Below are positions 43,790 through 54,999 of a stretch of DNA of 64,000 bases, piece by piece (position 1 is the first letter of the stretch; each line of letters opens with the position of its first letter). Location: positions 33,822,563 through 33,886,562 of the forward strand of contig CM060181.1 of NCBI GenBank assembly GCA_030549775.1, written 5' to 3'. Origin of the DNA: Tamarix chinensis (Eukaryota; Streptophyta; Magnoliopsida; Caryophyllales; Tamaricaceae). The notes below the pieces were generated by a model. It saw only the letters and a program-made list of their open reading frames with translations, was not told where the DNA came from and did not search any database. The position numbers and the translations under genes were made by a program.

Positions 43790-45060
43790 TTATTTTCCCC
43801 TTTTTCCTTTTCATTTTTCCTTTTCTCTTTCTACTTTTTCCTTCCTTTTTCCTTTTCTTCTTTTCTTCCTCTTTGGAACGCTTGGCCTACATCATCCTTT
43901 CCTCCTTAGTGGGTAACTGGCCCTTTTCCCTTCCTATGCCTGTCCAACCCTTGTGTCCCCCTTCCCTTCTTTCTTCTTCTCCTTTCTTCCTTCGTTAGTT
44001 GGGCCAACCCAACCTCCTCTTCTTTTTCCCTTCTCCCTCAGATGCGCAGGCTAACCAGCTCTCCTTATTTCTCCCTTGCCTGGATGGCCTGCCTTTTTTC
44101 CTTTCTTCTTCTTCTTCTTCTTCTTCTTCTTCTTCTTCTTCTTCTTCTTCTTCTTCTTCCCTTATCCTCCCTCCTTCACCCATCGAACCAAACAACCCCT
44201 TCATGCAACAAGCCTTACCCTATAGCCCTGCCATTGTAGCCCTAATCTCTCCCTCTCTGCCCCATCTCTTTCCCTTCCATTTTTAACCACACACAACCCC
44301 ACTTGCAAGCCTATTTTCTTTCCTTTTCCTCCTCTCCTTCTCCCTATTATCTTCCCCAACCCCATGCAGCCTACAGCTACCCTACTCGAGCCATGTCTAC
44401 CCTCCTTTCCCTCTTCCTTTTCTTCACCTTATTTCCTTCTCCTATGCTTTATCTCCTTCCCCCCGAGTCCCTTCTTTCACCCCCTACAGAACCTCTCTTT
44501 TTCTTTATTTCCTTCTCCTCCTATCTCCCCTATTTTGTGTCGCCACCCTCAACTTCTGCTTTTTCCACCCAAACAACCACTACAGCAACCCCCTGGCCTC
44601 CCCTACTTCCTCCCTGCACCACCCAATAGCCACCACACACCCCTACAACCACCTTCCTCTTCCCTTTTTCTTTTCTCCTCCTTTCAGCCCTCCTCATTGC
44701 ATACCACCTTGTGCAACCCATTTGCCATCTTTTTCCACCGCTGAAGCCACCCCTCCTTTGTTCTCTTCTTTTCCCTTCCTTTGTATTCTTCTTCTCCCTT
44801 CCTTGCACCCATTTTATAGCCCCCGCCACCTCCGTCTATGCTTCCCTAAGCCATTGATCTATGACCCTCGACCACCACCTACATTCTACCACACTTCCTG
44901 CACCCAGCCACCATCCTCACTCCCCTCCACAAGCCCTCAACCAAATCCACAAAACCTCAGCCAAACCAACCATTCCACTTCCCCCAACTCCCCTCTTCGC
45001 CCATTTTCTCTCTTCATTTCATGCATGAAGCTCACACTGCTCATACAGCATGAGTGTTGA
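43790..45060. repeat. Polypyrimidine block with (TTC)n
   Basis: C/T-rich low-complexity sequence with a perfect (CTT)n run at about 44104-44159. Open frames in it (for example 44303-44744) are Ser/Pro/Leu-rich without domains and appear in all frames, so they are compositional artefacts. The same block type occurs in every family I LTR. Confidence 0.88.
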
Positions 45061-45689
45061 TGCATATTTTAAACTAAACTAATCAAGTTTTTGGAGGTAT
45101 AAATATAGTTAGTATTAGCATGTATTTAATAAGCTTTTGATAAAAAAATTATTCTTTTAATTTTCTACTACTAATATGCTAGTTTTGATATTATTTTTGG
45201 GTACAAATTATCTAATTAAAGTTTAAACTTTTAATTGGGGTACCGATAAGGTTTTATTATTGCTAAAAATAAGGTAACCATTATACCCTACTAAAATGTG
45301 TGGATATACATATGCTAGCACATTAGTGTTTTAAATGTGTTTGAATGCATATTATATGATGTTAAGTATATTATGATTTATAACATATGTTGTTAGTTGA
45401 AATGAAAAGCATGTTATATCATGTGTCATGTGTAGAAGTGATAGTTAAGGAAGGAGCTTTATTGTTAATAATAATGTTAAATGCATGTATATGACATGAT
45501 AAGCTAATATTTCCATTTATAGCATAGATAGTGTTAATATGAGCTCTAGGGTCATCTTAATAATTTTCTCGTACAAAAGGTGTGGCCTAAATAAGTATGT
45601 ATGGTAGGTGGTAATAGGTATTAACAATAAATAATAATAGTTGGTGGTGTTAGATGATATATATGGACTATGGGTGTTAATACTTTATA

Positions 45690-46474
45690 TGGTAAGGGTA
45701 TTTTAGTATATTTGGCATAAGAGTGGCAAATTAGTAATATTTATGAATAAAAGGGATAATATGATAAATTAATTAGTAAGAAGGGTATTATGGTAAATTT
45801 GGCATAAAAAGGGGGTAACTTGGTAAATTTATGAGTAAAAAGATAATTAGGTAAATTATTAAATGAGAAGGGTATTTTGGTAACTTTGACATAAAAAGGG
45901 GTGACTTGGTAATTTTATAAATATAAGGGGTAAAATGGTAAATTAATAAGTAAGAAGGATATTTTGGTAATGTGGCATAAAAGAAGGGTAACTTGGTAAT
46001 TAAAAGGGGTAAAATGGTAATTTAGTAGGTACAAGGGGATAGTTTAGTAATTTGGTACAAAGGGTAATTTCGTAATTTTAATAAGTATGAAGGGTAATTT
46101 GATAATTTAACTAACTAGAAGGGTAATTTGGTAATTTTAATAAGCATGAAGGGCAATTTGGTAATTTTACTAACCAAAAAGGCAAATTAGTAATTTAATA
46201 AGTATGGAGGATAATTTGGTAAATTAACTAACCAAAAGGGTAATTTAGTAATTTTAACAAGTATGAGGGCTAATTTAGTAATTTAATTAAACAAAAGAGT
46301 AATTTGGTAATTTTAACAAGTATAAAGGGTAATTTGGTAATTTAACAAACCAAAAGAGTAATTTGGTAATTTAACAAGTATGAGGGGGTAAAGTTTGTAA
46401 TTTAATAAGTATGGAGGGTAAATTGGTAGTTTAACAAATACAAAGGGTAGTTTGGTAATTATACAAGTATAAAG
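45690..46474. repeat. GGTAATTTGGTAATTT minisatellite, left part
   Basis: About 25 tandem units of roughly 30 bp (AAGGGTAATTTGGTAATTTN, then AATAAGTATG). This is the reverse complement of the array at 22320-23060. It is cut at 46474 by the nested LTR and resumes at 50579. Confidence 0.9.
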
Positions 46475-46779
46475 TATAATACCCCAAAACCTTAGTTTAA
46501 GAATTTATAATAAAATAAGGGTTAATATGTGAGATTAATTAAATATAATATTTTTAATAAAATAATGGGATTAATTAAGATAAAAAAAAGAGAAAAATAA
46601 TATAGGATTAAATTAGAGGAGATTAGGATAATTTATTAAATAAAATGGAATTTAGAAAGATTTAACCAAAATTTTTAAATTAATATTAAAAAATAAATTT
46701 AATTATTTATTTTTACTAATTTTATTGTTTTCAAAAAAATTCAAAACCACAAGAGACCCCAAATACCCCAACCACCTTA

Positions 46780-47960
46780 TTTTCCTTTTTCTTTTTCTGT
46801 TTTCCTTTTTTCCCTCTTTCCCTCTTTCCCTCCTTTTCCTTTTTTCTTTCTTCCTTTTCTTCTTTTTATTTTCTTTCTTTCCTTCTCCCCCAGTTGGGCC
46901 TCGCCGTGTGGCCCAGCCTTTCCTACCTATCCCTCTTCCTTTCTCCTCCGCACAACCCATCCTCCTTCCCCCTCCTTTTATTTTCTTCCTTCTTCTTCCC
47001 TAGTTAGGCCAACCTAACTGCCCCTCTTCTTTCTTCCTTTCTTTTCTTCCTCACACATTTGGGTTGACCCACTCCTTCCTTTCTCCTTGCTTGACCGGTC
47101 TGCCCCTTCGTCTTCCTCTTCTTCTTCTCCTTCCTTCGTGCTATAGGTTGCACCTACCTTGCCATTGGATGTCCTTCCCTGTGCCTGCATAGCCCGAACT
47201 TGCTCTCCCTCTCTCTCCCCTATCCCTTTTATTTCTATTTTGAGTCCAACCTACCCCTATACTGCCTCTCCCGTGTGGCCCTTCCCCTTCCCTTTCTCAA
47301 CCACTACACCCTATGATCTTGCCACTCATAGGCTTGTACCGGCCAGTGAGCCTCTGCCCCTTTTACTCCCTTTTCCTCATCCTCCCTTGTCCTCTTCTCC
47401 TCCCATGCCTATAAATACCCCATCATTTCCCTTATTCCTCTCATTTTTCTCTGCCTAGAAATTTCCTAAATCTCCCCACCACCGCACCTTTAGACGCCGC
47501 CCTAGCTACCGCCGTCCAAACCACCACCCAACCCCTTCCCTGCATCACCCTCCACTAAACCAAACCACTCCCTGCTCCTAACTCCTCCTATGCAGCTTGA
47601 GTTGCCCATTTCACCCCATCGCCGCCATGCGCCGCCTCCCTCTCAACCTAGCAGACCATCCCCTACCTTCCCCTAACTTTCCTTTCCCCTTTCTCCCCCT
47701 CTGTCCTCCTCATTCCTTCTCCACCACCCTCTGCCACCACAGCTGCCACCACCTTTGCTGCCACCCCGCCATGCCACCACCACCACTACAGCCTTCCTAG
47801 TCTAGGGAACCGACCACCTCATAACCACTATCTCCCTTTCTCTCTTCAAACCCCAAAGCCTAACCTTTTTTTCCAAACAACCACCACTTCCACTGCCACC
47901 GCCATCACCGGCGTGTGCCACCGCCACTCCACTTATGGTTGTACCCTGACCCTTACTGTC
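46780..47960. repeat. Polypyrimidine block, LTR
   Basis: C/T-rich, turning to CCACCACC-rich near 47480-47930. TATAAATACCCC at about 47410 followed by a pyrimidine leader is the best candidate in the window for an LTR promoter of this family. Reading frames here are low-complexity. Confidence 0.8.
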
Positions 47961-48065
47961 ACTTAAGTATAAATTATTTTTGTATAACTATTATTTTAGC
48001 CTTATTATCATTATTAATAATATTATCATTATTAGTATTATTATTATTATTATTACTATTATGCC

Positions 48066-48068
48066 ATT

Positions 48069-48124
<56 letters not shown>
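48066..48124. repeat. (TCA)n microsatellite
   Basis: About 19 uninterrupted TCA repeats within the nested LTR, preceded by a degenerate ATT tract. Frames through it read poly-His, poly-Asp or poly-Met. These are not proteins. Confidence 0.97.
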
Positions 48125-49587
48125 AACTAATATTAATCGTACATCGGTTGATACTACCACTAATATTATCATTGGCCACTTTAGTAATACCAACTTTATT
48201 AATACTATTAGGACTATTATTATTATCATTACAAATGTTAGTTTCTTACTAAAAATCAATTAGGGGATAATGAAAAGAATAAGAGGGAAGTTAACACTAG
48301 TGTTTCCCTCTTATAGGTGAACCAAATCCGTCCCCTAAGGAGGTGTAGGAGTCGTACTCCAAGCCCGGTGTTGTTCTAGGTAAGGATGTGGTTAAGGCCC
48401 AATATATGTATTATGTGTTTATGTGTGTTGGTTATATGTATTTAAATTATGTTATGGATTATGCACTTGTAATGCAGCTTACTAAGCATGGAGCTAAGGT
48501 AAGTTGTATATGTTTTATGCCATGTGTAATATGGACATGTGACTTGTACTTGTGTTGTGCTTATGTATTGTTGCCATATATGACATGGATGATTGGAGTC
48601 CCTAAGTAGTAAGATGAGGTTGTGGGAAGGTAAAAGAAGTAAAGAGAGTGGAGTGGTAAGAGGGAAGTGAGAAAGGCCTAAGTATCTCATTACTTATGGG
48701 TGGATAAATAAAAGGATAATCTGAATAAAATAAGAGGATGGAATAAATCATGCATGGGGAGTGTAAGGCTTGCATGGGGTAGTTAGTCATTGTATGGGGA
48801 TAACTCTTACATGGAAAAAAGTTAACTTCAGGGTTAAGGAAAGTGAGGGAAGAGTAGTTGGGGTGACTGGAGTCCATATAGGAAAAATAGTACGTAGGTT
48901 GGTATAAGGGTGCATGGGGGACTTGGCTAGGGTTTGTGAGAAAAACCCTAATTAGAGGAAGTGTGTGGAAGGGAGAGTTAATGGAAGAGGTTGGAGTGTG
49001 GGATGAGAGTAGAAGAGTGTCACATTGAGGGGAAAATGTGTGTTGTATGGAAAGGGAAATGGTGAGTGAGGGTGATAAAGGGATGACATATAAGAAAGGA
49101 GAGGTGTTAGGGTTTGGAGTGGCCAACTAAGGTTTTCATGGCCACACGTACAGAACGCAAAGTAAAGTTGGGATGTTGGGTGTGGATCGAGTGGGGTGAT
49201 GAGTTGGAAGCAAAGGGAGCATGGGTCGTGTATGATAGGGAGAGGTTAAGCCACATAGGCTAGATTAGGGTTTTCTAAGGAAAAACCCTAGAGGGCGATG
49301 GTGAGTTAAGCTAGAGATGTGGGAATGTGGGCCTAGGCCCACATACATACGAGTTTAGACTTTTGTGGTGAGTAAGGAAAAGGGAGGAGGAAAAGGATGC
49401 CTGAGTGTCCTAGGATGTGTAGAATTCCCATGATATGGGATAGGGCTTTTCGGGAGAGTAGGTATGAAAGGGGTGTGAATGGGAAGTCCAATGGGCATGC
49501 ATGTCTAGTATGAAAGTACATATTGAATAAGACATGGATAAGACACTAACCATTTAAAGTGAAAGATTATTGAGTAGGGCATAGATC

Positions 49588-49923
49588 GATCCATCGGCAT
49601 AATTGTGGCTAGGTGTAGGGTGCCCTCGAGACTGTGCCATTGGCAAATAATAGTGGCCAGGTGCGTATTGCCCTACATATTTTCAATCTATAGGCTATAA
49701 TAGTGGGGGATTCTGAGCTCAATAAACCAAACCTTAATTGATAATAAGTCATGGAAAATATACTAATTACTTATGGTGGAATACCATGGGAGTCGGAGCC
49801 AGACCGATCCACCAACATAATAGTGGTCAGGAGCACCTTGCCCTAGAAATTGATCCACCGGTAAATAATAATGGCTAGGAGTATTATGCCCTAGATGTTT
49901 TCGATCCACTGGCTATAATAGTT
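49588..49923 (+). repeat. 3+3 palindromic array
   Basis: Units start at about 49588, 49634, 49685, 49806, 49852 and 49902, giving spacings 46, 51, 121, 46 and 50 bp, nearly as in 2054-2376 and 51745-52086. Typical unit: GATCCACCGG...AATAATAGTGG. The third unit ends in GGGGGATTC and the sixth in TTAGGTTCCC. Confidence 0.88.
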
Positions 49924-51744
49924 AGGTTCCCATGCTTGTATGGACTTAAATTGAGAATGGTGTGAAAATGGGAATAATAGCCAGAGATCTAATGAATGTG
50001 TTTAACAAGACTAATTCACTGTTTGTATTCTCTATCTTTTATATTCAGCCTTAGCTGCATGGCTACCTTGCCCAATACATAGCGTACTAATCACCAGTTT
50101 CATAAGTGCTACTCATTCCCACAAGTAGTGGCCCCTTCTACGTTGGTGACGGTAGGAGATGTTATATTTGATGACTATGATTCATTCAATGCATTGGGCT
50201 AGGCTGAGTGATGGCCTGTTAGACTTGGCATGGGGCCCAAAAGTGACTATTGTCCAAAATCATCTTTTCCTATTTTTACCATATTTTGTTTATCGTATTG
50301 TTTTTCCCTCAAGGGCTTTGATACTGCACTAGTTTTATGTTTCTATAATAACTCTTTAATCACGCACTTTGATTTTCTCTTAATTATGAATTATTCGAAT
50401 CATTATAACTTTATGTCGTAATTGATTTAATGTCTTATGAATTTTCTAGCCTTATGGTTGGTACGGGACTAGCTAGGGGTAAGACTTGTGTTGATCACGG
50501 CGGCAACACCCCCTATCTTCTTAGTGTATGGTTTTTGATTAAATGAAAATTTCAACTGTGAACTTTAGTGGTGTTACATAAAGGGTAATCTAGTAATTTG
50601 GCAAGTAAAAAAGGGGTAACTTGGTAACTTTACAAATAAAAGGTATTTGAGTAATTTTGTATTTATGAATGTGTAAATTGGTAAATTGTATATAATATGA
50701 CAATGGATTAAATAAGCCTCCATAATAAGACATAAGGGATATTAAATAAGAGAATAAGGGTTTATGGCCTTAGTAACACTTGTTTAAGTATAACCACGTA
50801 TATTATAAGAATAGGGATATTTAGGTAAATCGGTGAATATCATAAGGATAATGCATGGTATAGGGTTGAATGGGTAATTAAGGGTATGATTTGATTTTTA
50901 TTTCGTAATCATACTAGAGGTACCTTAATTATTAATCGTACATGGAAATGTATGCTAGATGTGCTAAAAGTACATGCTAGGGTTTATGCATTCAATGATC
51001 CATTGGTATAGATTACTTGACTCTATAACTAATATTATAATTATGATATGATAACCTATTACGGCATGTGAATAAATGGAGATGAATTCTATAATGAAAT
51101 CAAAGGATAAAAGGAAGCCTTAGCCTTAGGGGCATTTTAGTCATTTTGACCTAAGGTGTCTAAGCATAAGAATTTGAATCTACGTTGGCCTTAGTGGACT
51201 ATATAAGTTAGCATGGGCAAGAATATAAATAAGGATTTATTATTAATAACATAAAAAATGGAAATGATTAAGTATTTGATTAATGTGTTTCTCGTGGTCA
51301 CCTTAATTAAGATACTAATAATTAAAGTAGAAAATCTCGAGATTGAGAATGGTGGCTCTTTAAGGTTCGCTACCCTAAATACGTAGTTTAGCTAATGATC
51401 ATTCTGGATTTTGGTGGTATGCCTTAGTGCCCCAACCAGACCCTACATTTTACTCTATCTAGCTCTACAGACCTATTTAGGGGGTAAGCATACTCATGGA
51501 TTAGGTGTCCTTGTGGGTAGGGTACTGTGTGTTCTTGTGCACTAGTGTGACCAGGGTACCTTTGTGTCCCAAGGTTAATGGTTGGAGGGTATTGTGCTGC
51601 TTATATGCGCCTGTATGACCGGTTGTACCTTTGTGTCTCCACGTTCATGATTTCCCCTATAGTTAAATAAATGGACTTGGTATTTTAATTAAATGGAAAA
51701 CATTAATCCTACAAAGTGAAAGATTATTGTGCCAGGCCCAGATA

Positions 51745-52086
51745 GATCCATCGGCAATAAAAGTGGCCAGGAGCCTTTGCCCTAGAGACCGATCCACTGA
51801 CAAATAATAGTGGCCAGGTGTGTGTTGCCCTGGATTGTATTCCATTCCACCGGCTATAATAGTGGGAGATCCCAAGCTCAATAAACCAAACCTTGGCTGA
51901 TAATGAATTATGGAAAAATACTAATAACTTATAATAGAATACCATGTAAGTCGGGGCCAGACCGATCCACTGGTGAGAATAGTGGCTAAGAGCCTTCTGC
52001 CCTAGAGACCGGTCTATTGGCGAATAATAGTGGACAAGTGCATTCTACCTTATAATGTATTTCCAATCCCCCGGTTATAATAGTGG
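51745..52086 (+). repeat. 3+3 palindromic array
   Basis: Units start at about 51745, 51791, 51844, 51964, 52011 and 52065, with spacings 46, 53, 120, 47 and 54 bp. The third unit ends GGGAGATCCC and the sixth GGGGTTCCC. The spacer between the triplets carries CTCAATAAACCAAACCTTGG and ATAATAGAATACCATG, also found at 49720-49790. Confidence 0.9.
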
Positions 52087-52762
52087 GGTTCCCATACTCA
52101 CATGGATATAATTCGAGAGGTGATGTTGAATAATGTTTGATTAATGACTCAATACCAGAAGTATTGATCTCATCATTGTGATATATTATTATCATATAAA
52201 TGCAGTCTTGGTGCTTGTCTCTCTTGATAAGTGATGAAAATTCTAGGTAAATGGATCTTTTGATATGCATTTCCTATTGTATGTTGCGTTGCATTATGTA
52301 TTGGCTCTTATGTTATCGTGATTATCTCTATGCTTGTGTATGATATTGTCTTTACATTTGCTTAAGTATGATATGCTGCATGCAGGTCCTACGTTTTAGT
52401 CTAATATAAAAGGTTACTCAGTACTATAGTAATGAAGGGTTCCGTTTGTGGGCCTCTACCTATTCTATGAGAAGAGTCCCTTACAAGTTAGTCATAGGTG
52501 TTATTCAAGCTATTAATAGGTAAGAGCGTAAGGATCGTCTATGTAGCTTTTTAGGATTTCTCTTTTAAACTTACTAATTCTTTATTTAATGATTTTACTC
52601 TTGTAACTACTAATAGTGGGTTTTATCTTTTATAATGTCTTTAATGCGCTAATCTGATTTAAATGAAAATTTGAATTAGTGTAAATTGTGTTTTGTTCCT
52701 TTTTAGCCTTAGAACTTAGAACTAGAAAGGTGGAAGGGAACCGGTCTGGTACTAAGTGTGGC

Positions 52763-52849
52763 GGTAATATCTCCAAAATTTACTGTTAGCTTCCGCTTAA
52801 CTTTTAATTAACATAAAAATTTTCAATAGTAAATTTTAGGGGTGTTACA
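52763..52849 (+). repeat. Terminal hairpin of family I LTR
   Basis: The arm GGTAATATCTCCAAAATTTA (52763) pairs with TAGTAAATTTTAGGGGTGTT (52827). Most mismatches are transitions. It is preceded by GGTCTGGTACTAAGTGTGGC. The right arm includes the LTR terminus itself. Confidence 0.8.
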
Positions 52850-53617
52850 ATGGTGGTTGTCGATCGGTTTTATAATATGGCTCATTTTATCCCATGTCAT
52901 AAGACAGTTGACACCTATTATATTGCTGATCTCTACTTTAAAGAAATAGTTTGGTTGTATGGTATACCAAAAATGATTGTCTCCAATTGAGATACCAAAT
53001 TTGTTAGCTATTTTTGGAAAACCTTATGGAGGCTACTTAGTACTAAACTTCTCTTTAGTACCGCTCATCACCGACAAACCAATGGCCAAACTAAGGTCAC
53101 CAAACGTACCATCATAATGCATTTAAGGAATTTGGTTCACAAATCCTTGAGAGATTGGTGCATCAAACTACAACACACAATTTGCACACAATAATTCCCC
53201 CACTTATGCCACAAATCACTCGCCTTTTGGAGTGGTATACGGAGTGAATCCCACCACTCCCATTGATCTCATTTATCTACCAATCGAAGCACAAACTAGT
53301 TTTGAAGCAAAACATAGGGCCGCTGAGTTCAAAAATTACATGAACAAGCAAGGGCCAAGATTTAAAAGGTGAACAACATGAATCAAAAGAAGGCAAACTA
53401 GCATCTAAAAGGAAAAGAATTTTTCTAGGAGAAAAAACAAAGTCATGATAAGGAGTGATGGAACTTTCAAAATTCTATAAAAGATTGGCAACAATGCATA
53501 TCGCCTTGAACATCAGCAGGCAATGAGGAATTTTTCCAACACATTTAATGTGGGTAAATTACTCCCTTATTTACATGACACGCCCTATGAATATCCCTTT
53601 CAAGAGAGGGAGGATGA
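52850..53617 (+). pseudogene. Reina-type integrase and polyprotein C-terminus, broken
   Basis: This continues the gypsy element after the LTR insertion. Integrase core pieces ([31 protein letters not shown]) come first, then the C-terminal segment with GTFKI and FNVGKLLPYLHD-like sequence, ending at about 53605. Stops and a frameshift interrupt it. The purine tract AAGAGAGGGAGGATGA at about 53602-53617 is the polypurine tract for plus-strand priming. Confidence 0.8.
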
Positions 53618-54585
53618 TGTAGGAGTATTCCAAAACTAAGATAATCTACTTATTAATTTTTTCAAAGTTAAAGACTTCAATACTCTTCTCATTTAAGTTA
53701 ATGAATAACAAGATTATTTAAGAGTCATGCAAAGCCATGAAACACCAAAAAAAAAACGTTGACCTCCACGTATGGCTACCTCTATTTTGGTTACTCTATG
53801 GCTCCATAAAGCCATTTCTAATAAGCTCCATTATGAATCACCAAAAGCCACATTTTTATCCACCCCTACATGCCATCATTTTTAGCCAAAAAAATCTTCC
53901 TTGTTCAGTCCTATTTCATGCGCAAAATTTAGGGGATTTGGGCGTATACTCTTGGGGAGATCAAGGCCTTCAAATCATGCTGAAAATAGGGGGAAGCAAC
54001 CTTAAGAATTTAGGCCATACTTCTAGCCTGCCGAGGAAATTACTTCCATATTTCGAACAACTAAAGTTTTTCTTTCTTAGTTAATCCTAGTTAAAGAATG
54101 TTGTTAGATTTTCCTAATACACAATTTATGTCTTCTAAGAATTTGTCATGGGTTTTAATAGCAACCATCATGTGATGGGAGGTTAACAATAACCACTAGC
54201 TGATTGTAAAGACTAGCAACCTTAGATAACTTGTATTAGTATAAACTATGATTGGAGTGTAACCAAATCTACTCTCTATGAGTTAGATATGTGATGTAAT
54301 CACTAAAGGCTTGAATACACTCTATATAGAGGTAAAAGGGCTGAAGAGAGAGATAGATTTTGATGAAGGAAACGCCCAACCAGTTGTCGACACAAAAATT
54401 CCCTTCTCAAAGCTAAGAGTTAGTCTTGTGAATTCTCAAAATCTTACATCATTTAAGCTAAGAGTTGAAACCTTAGATAGTTAGTGTAAGTTATTGATCT
54501 TGAAGGCATTTCAATATTAAGTTCATCTCTCATCTTCTTACCTCTTATCTACATTTCTGTTTTGTTGGAATCTACCTAAACTACA
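53618..54585 (+). mobile_element. 3' LTR of the Reina-type element
   Basis: It begins TGTAGGAGTATTCC directly after the polypurine tract and probably ends CTACA at 54585, the inverse of its start. A TATA-like CTATATAGAGG at 54322 suggests the U3/R border. The matching 5' LTR is absent, so the right end is tentative. Confidence 0.65.
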
Positions 54586-54999
54586 ACACTAACACTTAAC
54601 TTAATCTAATATGTTTAGAGCATTATGTATCACTGTGGCTCGCTTGAGCTAATCCTCTCCATGTCCCCTAGAATACTATTATAACATAGGTTGTGATGGA
54701 GGGGGATAATATGGAGCCTACTACTAATAGACCTACTACTCAAGCTCAGTATGTGTGATAAAACAATCCTCTAAAAGTGTTCTGCAAGCCGTACTAGGCC
54801 TACCATAGTGTTCTATAAGATAGAAAATATGTTAGAAAATTATCCTAGCTTACTAACATGGAACACACAAGACCACCTAGCTACCCAATATACACTCACT
54901 CACAAGGATGTTTCCGATTTTTGCAAACATTTAAATCTGAAAAAAAGTAAAAGAAATGTAAAACACTTAGTATTCAAAACTAAAGATTTGATCCTAACT
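54586..54999. other. Spacer with possible gag-leader remnant
   Basis: A short frame from about 54691 (ATGGAGGGGGATAATATGGA) with Pro/Thr/Gln-rich sequence resembles the start of a gypsy gag but stops within about 20 codons. The rest is AT-rich and unrecognised. Confidence 0.35.

Larger units (their letters stand above)
46475..50578 (+). mobile_element. Solo LTR, family I, nested, perfect target duplication
   Basis: It starts TATAATACCCCAAAACC (the terminal TG mutated to TA) and ends AGTGGTGTTACA. The perfect direct repeat TAAAG lies at 46470-46474 and 50579-50583, and the interrupted minisatellite continues on both sides. Length is 4104 bp. It contains a polypyrimidine block (46780-47960), a candidate TATA box TATAAATACC (about 47410), a (TCA)n microsatellite (about 48066-48123), the shared CTAAGGAGGTGTAGGAG block (about 48337) and the palindromic array (49588-49923). 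It is closest to 1-3142 and 10610-14434. Confidence 0.92.
43475..52849 (+). mobile_element. Family I solo LTR inserted in the Reina integrase
   Basis: It runs from TGTAATACCCCAAAA to TTTTAGGGGTGTTACA, with flanks ATAGT (43470-43474) and ATGGT (52850-52854), a target duplication with one mismatch. Deleting the insert and one flank copy restores the integrase reading frame across the junction, which confirms the borders. Contents: polypyrimidine block (43790-45060), AATTACC minisatellite (45690-46474 and 50579-50680, split by the LTR 46475-50578), palindromic array (51745-52086) and terminal hairpin (52763-52849). Net length is about 5.27 kb, very long for an LTR. No gag-pol inside. Confidence 0.9.
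41250..54585 (+). mobile_element. Reina-type gypsy element split by nested LTRs
   Basis: A plus-strand Ty3/gypsy element whose remaining internal parts are 41250-43474 and 52850-53617, plus a 3' LTR 53618-54585. No 5' LTR was found. The gap 43475-52849 is a later LTR insertion into the integrase region, itself hit by a further LTR (46475-50578). Clade assignment rests on the RNase H wording (YSEKLNGSRFNYNTDDKEFY) and the polyprotein C-terminus without chromodomain. Confidence 0.8.

Noticed and set aside
44303..44829. Overlapping open frames of 99-126 codons, Ser/Pro/Leu-rich
   Set aside because: They lie in an LTR polypyrimidine block, are open in several frames at once on both strands, and show no domain. 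The composition explains them. The same applies to 13238-14157, 23764-24599 and 46703-47800.
47991..48259. Poly-Asp, poly-Met and poly-His frames
   Set aside because: They are translations of the (TCA)n microsatellite and its AT-rich flanks.
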